From contig OZ254082.1 in assembly GCA_965267535.1 (NCBI GenBank), positions 3,410,001-3,474,000 on the forward strand: a stretch of 64,000 nt of DNA, in the 5' to 3' direction. The number at the start of each line of letters is the position of its first letter. Within the stretch, counting starts at the first letter, position 1. Positions 25,307 to 33,219 of this stretch are shown one piece after another. The notes beneath the pieces were generated by a model. It had not been told where the DNA came from and ran no database searches. It saw only the letters and a program-made list of their open reading frames with translations. The translations under genes were made by a program, and so were the position numbers. The DNA is from CAXBNB01 sp965267535. Its GTDB lineage: Bacteria; Bacteroidota; Bacteroidia; Cytophagales; Cyclobacteriaceae.

Positions 25307-26596
25307 TTAATAAATACCGATGTAGTATGCGTCTGCACCTGTCTGAATGCTGGCTCCTTTTTCGAACCCATCGGCAGAAGTAGACTCAGGATCGAAAATG
25401 TAGATATGGCCTTCCTCACCCAGTGGCGCTATGGCCATGTAGAATTTACCATCTATTACTACACTGTTTTGATACTGTTGCAACCACAAGTTTTCAGGCA
25501 GGTTAAGCTTTACTGCTGTGCCGTTGTACAGGTCTATTCTGGCTACTGCCCATACCGGATCACTGGTTCCTCCTTTGTCAGTATTGGCATACGGCACATA
25601 TCCGATACCATTACCTACATAAAACCAACCGTTAGACGTAGTGTTTTCACCCAGGAGGTCTGACAGGTTAAAACTGTAGTTGTCGTCATAATCTCCATTG
25701 GAAATTTTGAGAATATACGTATCGAACGTATTGTCCGGCACAGTTATAATCTGGTACACATCCCCTTTTTCATCTACATTGGCCACAGGTGTACGGTATC
25801 CGTTGGTAGCCCCCTTTGCTCCTGCTACTTTCGTAGATATCAACCGGGGGTTTGTAAGGCTTGGGTAGTCAAGAACCATGGTCTCTACAGATGTGTATTT
25901 GGCACTGCTACGTGTGTCTGTATCCGGATCATAGTGCGATTTGCCCAGTCCATAGTATACCTTATCTCCAACAACAAATGGGGCGTCTATCCTAAAAGTA
26001 TAGTTGCCTGCTGCCGCGTCTTCGTCGTTTACCGGGATTTCAAACTGCTCAATTTTACCCATTTCCAGGTTAGAAAGGTTGAGCGACATCACTCTGGCAG
26101 TGGCCTTTGTGCGTATGTAGTTGTCATTTTCGTCATACAATCTTTCACTGGTCACGCTGTGCATCATAGCATAGTCTTCGCTTATTTTAGTCCACCGTGG
26201 GTAGGCTGTACCCATTCCGTACTCTATGTTGGTTTCTGTCACTTGATTAAAAGCCTCACCTCCGTTTACATCAAACTTGTATACTTTTCCCCCACCATAG
26301 TCGAGATCGAAAAGTGATTTTCCATCGATAGAAGAAAAAATTCGTGCCGTTCGTGAAGAGGGCACTTCAAAGCCTACCCCATCAAACGATACTGTGCCAG
26401 TACTCAAATCTGTAAAAGACTGGGTATAGGTCTTGGACGATCCGGTAGATCCTACACCCAATGCTACGGTGTACTGCCTTTTGTCATCGGGAGTCGGGTC
26501 GGGTTTTGGGTCGTCTGAATCTGTACAGGCTACTGCAAAAAAGCCCATAGCTGCCACCAACGACCATTTTGCTTTACGTATAAGGTTATTTTTCAT
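25307..26596 (-). CDS. DUF4374 lipoprotein, XusB-like siderophore-binding protein
   Basis: A 429-aa lipoprotein (MKNNLIRKAKWSLVAAMGFFAVAC lipobox followed by TDSDDPKPDP linker) with the DUF4374 beta-propeller fold. In Bacteroides thetaiotaomicron the surface lipoprotein XusB captures xenosiderophores for the XusA receptor; I place this protein in that group from fold and order, receptor then lipoprotein then PepSY protein. An ATG at 26614 is also in frame. The TonB receptor ends 29 bp upstream, so the two are cotranscribed. Confidence 0.8.
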   Translation of the reverse strand: MKNNLIRKAKWSLVAAMGFFAVACTDSDDPKPDPTPDDKRQYTVALGVGSTGSSKTYTQSFTDLSTGTVSFDGVGFEVPSSRTARIFSSIDGKSLFDLDYGGGKVYKFDVNGGEAFNQVTETNIEYGMGTAYPRWTKISEDYAMMHSVTSERLYDENDNYIRTKATARVMSLNLSNLEMGKIEQFEIPVNDEDAAAGNYTFRIDAPFVVGDKVYYGLGKSHYDPDTDTRSSAKYTSVETMVLDYPSLTNPRLISTKVAGAKGATNGYRTPVANVDEKGDVYQIITVPDNTFDTYILKISNGDYDDNYSFNLSDLLGENTTSNGWFYVGNGIGYVPYANTDKGGTSDPVWAVARIDLYNGTAVKLNLPENLWLQQYQNSVVIDGKFYMAIAPLGEEGHIYIFDPESTSADGFEKGASIQTGADAYYIGIY

Positions 26597-26625
26597 CACG
26601 TTGTTATTAAACATATTTATGAAGA

Positions 26626-29058
26626 TTACTTTAGTTTATAATTCACTTTGATATAGAAGGCTCTGCCGGGCTTTTGAAGCGCCCAATTGTCAAAGACTTG
26701 CTCGTTTAAAATGTTTTTTGCATCCGCACTCAAGGTCAACCGCTCGTTGGGGAAGGTGTATGCCAGGCCCAGATCATTGACCAACTGAGTAGGGATCACA
26801 TCTTTACCTGCATTGCCCAGGCTTTCCCAGTCTCTAAAAAAGGCATGAACATAGCCCAGGTTATAATAAACCGATAAGGCTGAACTGGACTGTATCAGGT
26901 TTTTGAAACTATAGCGCATGTTGTTGTTGAGTGTGAAGTAGGGCTGATTGCGCAACCTGTCGCCATAGTATATGTACTGTGCTCCGTTCACATCATACTG
27001 CTTATTGAAGCGAGCATTGAACAGGGACAGCCCAAATGTGTTGGTAAACCTACGGTTGTACTGGTAGTTCAATTCCACGTCCAATCCTTTGCTCAGTACT
27101 TTTTCCTGGTTTTCGTACTGAAAAGTCTCTTCCTGCTGACTTTCTACCACCTGCCGTATCATGCCTTTGGTATCGCGGTAAAAGAAGTTGGTATTTACAC
27201 TTACCTCGTGCAACAGTTTTGTAAACGGTCCCAGCTTAAAACCCAGATTTACATTGCGGCTTTGCTCGGGTTTTAGTTCGTATGCCGGATTTATATTTTG
27301 TGCACTATTGCCAAATATTTCATGGTTTTGGGGCAACCTCACAGCATCTTCTGCTGAGGTCATCAGTGTTAGTTTGGGGTGAAGCACATAGGATAGTGCC
27401 AATCCAAAACCTGTATTATTGGTTTCTGCATGGTACTCATAGGCCGTGAGCCCGCTGCGGGTACGCAGGGCATCTTTGAGGCTTACGCTTTGGTGAAAAT
27501 ACTTGAAAAACAAAGAGGTCTTGAGCTTACCGGCTAGTGCTACATTGGCATAATTGAAACCGAGTATGCTTTTCGTCAGGTAACGGGTATCTATCAGGTC
27601 TCTTTCAGCTTTGGGGCGCAGTGGGTCGTCCGGGCGCCTTTCAAAAGCCGATACCAGGTAGTTTACACTCACTTTGTTGTTAGGATTGAGTCGATAGAGC
27701 ACATTGGCTCTTGCTACACGTGTTTTTTCATCGTTTTCGCTCAGTGTAGGGTTGCCGGCTTCAGCTCCTGTCAGCCAGGTATCCCATTCTCCGTCGTTGT
27801 TGTAGTCAGCTCTTTCTCCCCGCCAGTTGTAGATATAAGCTACCGTATCTACCACTTTTCGAGTGAGTGACGAGTGCGATGCAAAAAGATTAACGTCGAG
27901 CTGATCGGTGAGAAAACCTTCTTTGCTGTAAGAACTGTACACCATAGTAGTACCTCGCTGCATCGTGCGGTTGCCATATACGGTAGCCATAATAGCCCCA
28001 TGCTGTATGTCTTTATCCATTTCGGACAATACAGCACCTACAAAAAACTGGTCGGCCCATTTAACCTCTGTCAGACCCAAATCTATTTTTGCTCCCAGCG
28101 ATTGGTAAGCATCGTGAAATCGCTCCGCCTCTACATATTCTATTTTGCCCTTGCTGTTGGTGAGGTACACCTGATCGCCCCAGACTTTATAGTTGTTGTC
28201 TGAATAATTGTAAAACGCCGACCCCCTTACCGTAATCCCGTTTTTTCGGTTGCGGTAATTGCCGTTCACCCCCCATTGGTGGGTATTGAATGATCCAAAC
28301 GAATAGGCTGTACTCAGCGAATTGGCCGATGCTTTTTTAGACACAACATTAATAGCTCCACCCAATGCGTCATTGCCCAGCTCTGCCGGCACCACTCCTT
28401 TGTATACCTCTATGCGCTCGATTAATGAAGTAGGTATACTGCTCAGTGAAAACGATCTACCGTAGTTTTCTATGGGTATGCCGTCTAAAAAAATACGGAT
28501 TGCATTTCCTGACAGGCCGTTGATGTTGTACCTGACCCGCGATCCCATGCCACCATCCTGGCGAATACGCACTCCTGCCACCTGATCGAGTAACTCATTT
28601 GCCTGCACCGATTGTATCTCAATATCTTTGGTCTTGATGGCATTTACAGCAAAGCCATTGTCCTTTATTTGATCTGTAGCATCGTAGGCCACCACTACCT
28701 CGTCGAGCAGCTTGGTTTCTTTTTTCAGAATAAAAACCAGTGTAACACGGGTGTCTTCCTTTAGGGATATTTTTTTAGAATCAGCCTGATACCCCAGGTA
28801 CGATGCGGTAATGGTATAATCCCCTGCTGCTAGGTTTCGGAAAGTAAACTCACCGTTTATATCCGACATCATACCCGAATTGGTATTTTCTATTTTGATC
28901 ATGGCCATGGGTAGTGGCTGGGTATCGTCGGCTTTTACCACACCGGTAAGCGTAGCGTGCTGGGCATTGACTATATTGCTATTTACCCCCCAAAGAAGTG
29001 CCAGCAGCAGTACTGCCGTCCACACTTTCCATACTATCGCTGCGCTAATATTTTTCAC
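26626..29058 (-). CDS. TonB-dependent receptor, XusA-like (iron/siderophore)
   Basis: An 810-aa outer-membrane receptor, smaller than SusC proteins and of the FhuA/CirA sort. A signal peptide is followed by a carboxypeptidase-regulatory-like domain (about 35-115), the TonB box region LLDEVVVAYDATDQ, a plug (about 130-240, IRIFLDGIPIENYG, ERIEVYKGVVPAELGNDALGGAINVV) and a 22-strand-type barrel ending in a C-terminal aromatic-Lys motif (AFYIKVNYKLK). The only in-frame start is GTG at 29058; the preceding stop is just upstream. It heads the iron-uptake operon and is divergent from an AraC regulator. Confidence 0.92.
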   Translation of the reverse strand: MKNISAAIVWKVWTAVLLLALLWGVNSNIVNAQHATLTGVVKADDTQPLPMAMIKIENTNSGMMSDINGEFTFRNLAAGDYTITASYLGYQADSKKISLKEDTRVTLVFILKKETKLLDEVVVAYDATDQIKDNGFAVNAIKTKDIEIQSVQANELLDQVAGVRIRQDGGMGSRVRYNINGLSGNAIRIFLDGIPIENYGRSFSLSSIPTSLIERIEVYKGVVPAELGNDALGGAINVVSKKASANSLSTAYSFGSFNTHQWGVNGNYRNRKNGITVRGSAFYNYSDNNYKVWGDQVYLTNSKGKIEYVEAERFHDAYQSLGAKIDLGLTEVKWADQFFVGAVLSEMDKDIQHGAIMATVYGNRTMQRGTTMVYSSYSKEGFLTDQLDVNLFASHSSLTRKVVDTVAYIYNWRGERADYNNDGEWDTWLTGAEAGNPTLSENDEKTRVARANVLYRLNPNNKVSVNYLVSAFERRPDDPLRPKAERDLIDTRYLTKSILGFNYANVALAGKLKTSLFFKYFHQSVSLKDALRTRSGLTAYEYHAETNNTGFGLALSYVLHPKLTLMTSAEDAVRLPQNHEIFGNSAQNINPAYELKPEQSRNVNLGFKLGPFTKLLHEVSVNTNFFYRDTKGMIRQVVESQQEETFQYENQEKVLSKGLDVELNYQYNRRFTNTFGLSLFNARFNKQYDVNGAQYIYYGDRLRNQPYFTLNNNMRYSFKNLIQSSSALSVYYNLGYVHAFFRDWESLGNAGKDVIPTQLVNDLGLAYTFPNERLTLSADAKNILNEQVFDNWALQKPGRAFYIKVNYKLK

Positions 29059-29099
29059 TATTCTTATTTAGACTAATTATAAATAAATGTAATATTGCG

Positions 29100-29107
29100 C
29101 AAATATA
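29100..29107 (-). promoter_or_regulatory. -7 promoter element of the TonB receptor operon
   Basis: Minus-strand TATATTTG, an exact TAnnTTTG match, 41 bp before the GTG at 29058. The AraC-type direct repeats (29130-29164) lie just upstream, where an activator would sit. Confidence 0.55.
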
Positions 29108-29129
29108 GAGCGTGAGGGCATGTTGACGC

Positions 29130-29164
29130 TGACGTGAAACGGAGTAAAACTGACGTAAAACGGA
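29130..29164. promoter_or_regulatory. Two direct repeats: probable AraC operator
   Basis: TGACGTGAAACGGA (29130-29143) and TGACGTAAAACGGA (29151-29164) differ at one base and start 21 bp apart, two helical turns. This is the usual geometry for an AraC-family protein. A weaker third half-site (CGTGA at 29111) may exist. They lie between the AraC gene and the -7 element of the receptor operon. Confidence 0.6.
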
Positions 29165-29176
29165 ATTTATAAAGGG

Positions 29177-30133
29177 ATGATAAAATCTTTGTACAGCATA
29201 GAATCTGACACACTGTGGCTACATCCCACCCGAGATGGGCACAGTAAAAACGAGGAAATAAAATCCCGCAAAACCAATCTTAAAGGGGAAGGTGTGAACG
29301 GAAAAATAACCATGACCCAAACGCAGGACATCACTGTGCTACACCTGGAGTGTACTTCATGCACACTGAGCAACATGGGGTTGAGCCTGAGTATGCCAGC
29401 CATTGTGGCAGGTTTTGTTTTAAAAAGTAAATCGGAAAATTCTGGTCAAAAGAAATTACTGTCTGCCAACACACAAAACATCTGCTACACGCCAGAGAAA
29501 GAAACGATTTGCCCCTGCAACAGTACTCCTCTCGATTGTGTGTTTGTACTGATATCTCCCGAATGGTTTGCTCAACATATTTCTATGGAAATACCGGGGG
29601 TGTCTGATTTTAGCAAAGAAATCCGGTTTGACAAACATGTAAAACTACATACCGACCCTGCCCCCATTACTTCGGCTATACACCTGATCTTAAGGGATAT
29701 TTTATCCTGCAAAAGAAAAGGAATCTTCAAAAAAGCTTATCTGGAAAACAAAATAGCTGAAGTATTACTGCTTCAGTTTGAGCAACACTACACCGGGTTA
29801 ACCAAAACAAGCAAAGGGTCCTATTCGGAAAAAATACTGGCTGCAAAAGAAATAATAGATGCTAACTACCAACACCCCTGCTCCCTGCTGGATCTGGCAC
29901 ATCAGGTAGGCACCAATGATTTTACGCTTAAGAAAGGCTTTAAAGAAATGTTTGGTACTACGGTATTTGGCTATATCAATGCTCTAAAAATGGAACGAGC
30001 ACGCAGGATGCTGGAAGAGGAGGATAAAACCATAAATGAAATAGCTGCCAGTATAGGCTACAAAAACGCAACACACTTTACAGCGGCTTTTAAAAAGAAA
30101 TACGGGATAGTGCCCAAAGACCTGAAAACATAA
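29177..30133 (+). CDS. AraC-family transcriptional regulator (PchR-like)
   Basis: A 318-aa regulator. The C-terminal 100 residues hold both AraC helix-turn-helices: LLDLAHQVGTNDFTLKKGFKEMFG and INEIAASIGYKNATHFTAAFKKKYG. The N-terminal 200 residues are a sensor region with cysteines in ECTSC and CPC. Divergent placement against a TonB receptor and siderophore-type lipoprotein matches PchR-type regulators that are activated by an imported ferri-siderophore. The proposed operator lies 12 bp before its own start codon, so autoregulation is likely. Confidence 0.88.
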   Translation: MIKSLYSIESDTLWLHPTRDGHSKNEEIKSRKTNLKGEGVNGKITMTQTQDITVLHLECTSCTLSNMGLSLSMPAIVAGFVLKSKSENSGQKKLLSANTQNICYTPEKETICPCNSTPLDCVFVLISPEWFAQHISMEIPGVSDFSKEIRFDKHVKLHTDPAPITSAIHLILRDILSCKRKGIFKKAYLENKIAEVLLLQFEQHYTGLTKTSKGSYSEKILAAKEIIDANYQHPCSLLDLAHQVGTNDFTLKKGFKEMFGTTVFGYINALKMERARRMLEEEDKTINEIAASIGYKNATHFTAAFKKKYGIVPKDLKT

Positions 30134-30134
30134 A

Positions 30135-30178
30135 AAAGCTGAACAAACAGTGATATAATTCACTATCTGTCCAGCTTT
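30135..30178. terminator. Bidirectional terminator between AraC and Dabb genes
   Basis: An interrupted stem-loop with ends AAAGCTG and CAGCTTT and inner AGTGA/TCACT pairs lies between two convergent stop codons. T-rich sequence follows on the plus strand and A-rich sequence precedes it, so it can end both transcripts. Confidence 0.6.
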
Positions 30179-30194
30179 CTGCTTTATTTTCTTT

Positions 30195-30635
30195 TTAGGA
30201 TTTCACCCAATAGTCTACAACCATAGCATCAGCCATCACAGGCTTCAATACTTCCACAAATGCCATGTGGTCGGGGTGTGGCAGGTATACCGCTCTGTCT
30301 TCTTCACTATCGAATGTTACGAAAAAACAATGTGTAAATCCCTTGTCGAGCCCTTCGGGACTATTGTTTGTGCCCCATTCAAAATCTTTGATCTGTGGTA
30401 TCTTATCCTGAAGTGCTGCAAAGGCTTTTTCTACCTTTTCGATCCCCTCCGGTGAGGCGTCTTCTTTAAATTTAATTAATACTACGTGTCTTAATTGTGG
30501 TTTTTTCATGGTACTCATACTGTTTTCGGTAGTGGTAGCTGCCTGCTCTGTATTGCAAGTGCACGCTGAAAGCAAAAGCCCGACAAGCGCTACAACCAAC
30601 CATTGTTTTTTAGTGAAGATAGTTTGATAAGTCAT
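30195..30635 (-). CDS. Dabb-domain (stress-responsive alpha/beta barrel) lipoprotein
   Basis: A 146-aa protein starting MTYQTIFTKKQWLVVALVG with lipobox LLLSAC, followed by one Dabb domain (PF07876): LRHVVLIKFKEDASPEGIEKVEKAF, FEWGTNNSPEGLDKGFTHCFFVTF and YLPHPDHMAFVEVLKP blocks. Such small dimeric alpha/beta-barrel proteins are found in many bacteria, often near sugar or aromatic metabolism, without one fixed role. A longer in-frame start at 30719 would place 28 residues before the lipoprotein signal and is rejected. Confidence 0.85.
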   Translation of the reverse strand: MTYQTIFTKKQWLVVALVGLLLSACTCNTEQAATTTENSMSTMKKPQLRHVVLIKFKEDASPEGIEKVEKAFAALQDKIPQIKDFEWGTNNSPEGLDKGFTHCFFVTFDSEEDRAVYLPHPDHMAFVEVLKPVMADAMVVDYWVKS

Positions 30636-30731
30636 TATGTATGTATAAAAATGGTTTAGGATATAAAGAAATGAAATTTGAGTGAATCCTACAGGAAATA
30701 TGCCAAAAAAAGTAAACAAGTGATGATTAAA

Positions 30732-31058
30732 TTAAGCACATCTTACACAGGTCTGAGCATGAGGCATGAGCATAATTCTACCCAACGGTATTTGGCCTTT
30801 GCATTTTCGGCATATTCCGAAATCTGAACTATCCAGGCGGGAAAGGGCTACTTCCAATCGCGAAAGTTTTTCACGGGATTTATGCAAAGAAGCTTCGTTA
30901 ATGGATTTGTTGTTAATCGCATCCATGCGACTTACTCTTCCTATAGCATTTTCAGGAGATATGGGACGTGTGAGATCTTCCAGATCGGCTATTGTTGCCT
31001 TAGTGCCGGCAATCTCTTCTTCTATCTTGTTTTTGATTTGAAGCTTATCAAGTTCCAC
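30732..31058 (-). CDS. TraR/DksA-family zinc-finger protein
   Basis: A 108-aa protein with a long N-terminal helical hairpin and a C-terminal DksA/TraR C4 zinc finger: GICRKCKGQIPLGR and QTCVRCA. It lacks the usual DxxDxA loop of E. coli DksA, so it is better seen as a small TraR-like RNA polymerase or stress-response modulator. The start is GTG at 31058: no in-frame ATG lies between it and the upstream stop. Confidence 0.85.
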   Translation of the reverse strand: MELDKLQIKNKIEEEIAGTKATIADLEDLTRPISPENAIGRVSRMDAINNKSINEASLHKSREKLSRLEVALSRLDSSDFGICRKCKGQIPLGRIMLMPHAQTCVRCA

Positions 31059-31365
31059 ACAGTCTAATTTACATTTAGGTATTTCGCAGTACGAATCTAC
31101 ACAATTTAAGGAACTAATTTAGTGCAAATAAGACGCAGGAACTTGATAACTAGGCTTTGATATAAAACCAATTTCTATCGCCAACGTCTTTTTCTGCCCA
31201 ACTGATCTATACAAACCAGCGTAGCAAAAAAAAGCATCGTAGAAATAGTTAAAGTAATCATAGCTGCTTCGGTTGAATATTATGGCCGGAAATTAAAAAT
31301 ATTTTTCAAAACAGACAAATATCAGATCAAATTCTTTGTAAACAGACCTAATCTTCACCTGCTTA
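31059..31365. other. Intergenic region with one possible small gene
   Basis: A 307-bp spacer between the TraR-like and SYLF genes, both on the minus strand. It holds one 28-codon minus-strand reading frame (31175-31261) described separately and A/T-rich sequence otherwise; no clear terminator or RNA gene was recognised. Confidence 0.5.
31175..31261 (-). CDS. Possible 28-aa single-span membrane peptide
   Basis: ATG at 31261 to TAG at 31175. The predicted peptide has a hydrophobic N-terminal half (MITLTISTMLFFATLVC) and a basic tail (LGRKRRWR), the pattern of a small type of single-span membrane protein with a positively charged cytoplasmic end. No ribosome-binding site can be used as support in this group of bacteria. 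It could be chance. Confidence 0.25.
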   Translation of the reverse strand: MITLTISTMLFFATLVCIDQLGRKRRWR

Positions 31366-31899
31366 TCAGGGATCAATAAAATCAAACTTCTGACCTCCTA
31401 GTGTAGCTTCATACATCAGCCCTCCTTTGGCCATGGTGAATACCGCCACTCCGTTTTTGTAGGGTACATTTATAGCCGCACCTTCCGTAACAGCCACAGC
31501 TGTAGCATTGGGAGCAAACTCAAAATTGCCTTCTACAAAGTCATCAAACGCTCGTTTGGTTTCAAAAAAGATGACTTCTATATAAGCCTGTCCACCAAAC
31601 TGAAAACCTACCGTAACCTGTGTCATACGTACTCCTCCGATTGCTTTCCCCCCTTTTTTTAATACAGTCCCCTTACCATAAGCTCCTCCTACTCCTATGC
31701 CACCTTTGCCAATGGAAGGAAAAACCGCATAGCCGTATGCCGTCTTAAAAAAAGGATCTATCTTTTCATTTTTCGCCTTTATTGCAGCTATAGCTTCCTT
31801 GGCTTTGGCTACATCCTGTTGTCCCCATTTTTTCTTTTGGGCTACCAAAAGGCTGGCTGTGCAAAGTAGCAGCAGACATATCAAATTCACAATTTTCAT
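31366..31899 (-). CDS. Secreted SYLF (Ysc84-like) lipid-binding domain protein
   Basis: A 177-aa protein with a signal peptide (MKIVNLICLLLLCTASLLVAQ) and one SYLF/Ysc84 domain filling the rest: FKTAYGYAVFPSIGKGGIGVGGAYGKG, then GGQAYIEVIFFETKRAFDDFVEG and ANATAVAVTEGAA-like sequence near NATAVAVTEGAA. In eukaryotes the domain binds phosphoinositides; bacterial secreted forms are of unknown function, probably in the envelope. Confidence 0.85.
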   Translation of the reverse strand: MKIVNLICLLLLCTASLLVAQKKKWGQQDVAKAKEAIAAIKAKNEKIDPFFKTAYGYAVFPSIGKGGIGVGGAYGKGTVLKKGGKAIGGVRMTQVTVGFQFGGQAYIEVIFFETKRAFDDFVEGNFEFAPNATAVAVTEGAAINVPYKNGVAVFTMAKGGLMYEATLGGQKFDFIDP

Positions 31900-32004
31900 A
31901 TCTATCTCGTTGGTGAACAGGTAAGTTAAAAAAGATAGATGCTTTCCACAAATGTGAAACTACTCCGGCAGGGATTCCGCTTTTAAACCAAGTCATGTGG
32001 ATAT

Positions 32005-32095
32005 CTCTCCAAAAGTTTGTCATTCCGACACCCTTCAGTGCAAAATATGGATCATTACGTACCGAAAAAATCCTATCGATTCAACTTTTGGAGAG
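32005..32095. repeat. 13-bp inverted repeat with 65-nt centre
   Basis: CTCTCCAAAAGTT (32005-32017) and AACTTTTGGAGAG (32083-32095) are perfectly complementary. The element lies between the SYLF gene start and the stop of the next minus-strand gene. There is no T-run, so it is not a standard terminator. It may be a palindromic repeat or a long-stem leader/trailer structure; no second copy was noticed here. Confidence 0.4.
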
Positions 32096-32121
32096 TTTGA
32101 TTCTAAAATCGGTATCTCTGA

Positions 32122-33219
32122 CTACTCCTGAGGTTGCTCCAGAAAAGTGGTCAACTGGTCTCTATGCACAAAATGCTGATCCTTTTCAGCTTCTTCAAAG
32201 GCTTGCTTTACCCGCGTGGTAAATGTATCGGGATGCTGAATGATGTGATCTGTGTATATTTTAAGCTGATTGCGTGTCATACTTTTTACCTGACCGGAAA
32301 GTAAATCTACAGCCTGTGGTTGTGCCCACTGCAACGAACGCAAAAGACGCGTTCGGGTATTCGTATCCCAGCGGGTGAAATTGGTATAAAGTGCCACCGT
32401 TTCTGTGGTGTCTGACAACAATGTAGTGCGCATTTTTTTTAACAGATAGGTCCGCATCATTGGTGTAAGCTCCGCAAACACAGCTACAAGACGCCCCTTG
32501 TGTAGCAGCAACTGCTCCTCTGACATACGCTGTATAGCCGCATAGCGATAGTCCTGATAGGGCGAATACAAAAGCTGCCTATTGAGCAAATCTGACGGAA
32601 GCTGCTCGATATACCCACTAACCAACTGCTGTACACTTTGCCCATATACCAAATGCCAGAAAGTGTAACAAGAATACAGCCCTCCTTCTACTACCGCCTC
32701 TTTTATTTCTTTTTTGGTAGCGGCCGACACCCCATCTACATTGTGTTTGCCTGTTTCTTTGGGTTTTACAGGCACTTTGTCTACCAACTCATGCATTTTC
32801 TTTCGCCTCAGTACAGAGTTTTTGTCACTTAGGAGCTGATGCAGCTTCAAGTAATCTGCCGAAGTGAATTCTTCGTGCTCAAACTTAGTAAGTGGCAACC
32901 CCTTGGACGGACTAAACCCAACATAGTGACCCAGAAGGTTCCAGTAAATATTGAGGTCTGCCAGTTTGCACTCGCCATCTGCACACACACTGGTTTGCAC
33001 TTCGCTATAAAACAGCAAGGGCCACCGGTCTTGATCAAGCATTACCTGCAAACTTTGAGTCATAAGGGTATCTACACCGATGTATTCTGCCACAGGCTCT
33101 ATATGTTTCACCTGTTTCCACTCATCACTCATGGTAAAAAACAATGGTTCTTCTGCTGGGGTATCCATATAAAACCCCGAAAACAGAAGAACCATCAAAA
33201 TACAATAGATTATTCTCAC
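32122..33219 (-). CDS. Unknown secreted or membrane-anchored protein coupled to the FAD oxidoreductase
   Basis: A 365-aa protein that I cannot assign to a family. The start is a GTG at 33219 that overlaps the TGA of the upstream gene as GTGA, the sign of translational coupling; it gives a hydrophobic N-terminus (RIIYCILMVLLFSGFYM). An ATG at 33195 would also be possible. In the middle is NVDGVSAATKKEIKEAVVEGG, where DGVSAAT resembles the Dxx[ST]GAT FMN-attachment motif of flavinylated proteins but outside a recognisable FMN-binding domain. The C-terminal third is helical and repeat-like. Role inferred only from linkage: a partner of the FAD enzyme. Confidence 0.75.
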   Translation of the reverse strand: MRIIYCILMVLLFSGFYMDTPAEEPLFFTMSDEWKQVKHIEPVAEYIGVDTLMTQSLQVMLDQDRWPLLFYSEVQTSVCADGECKLADLNIYWNLLGHYVGFSPSKGLPLTKFEHEEFTSADYLKLHQLLSDKNSVLRRKKMHELVDKVPVKPKETGKHNVDGVSAATKKEIKEAVVEGGLYSCYTFWHLVYGQSVQQLVSGYIEQLPSDLLNRQLLYSPYQDYRYAAIQRMSEEQLLLHKGRLVAVFAELTPMMRTYLLKKMRTTLLSDTTETVALYTNFTRWDTNTRTRLLRSLQWAQPQAVDLLSGQVKSMTRNQLKIYTDHIIQHPDTFTTRVKQAFEEAEKDQHFVHRDQLTTFLEQPQE

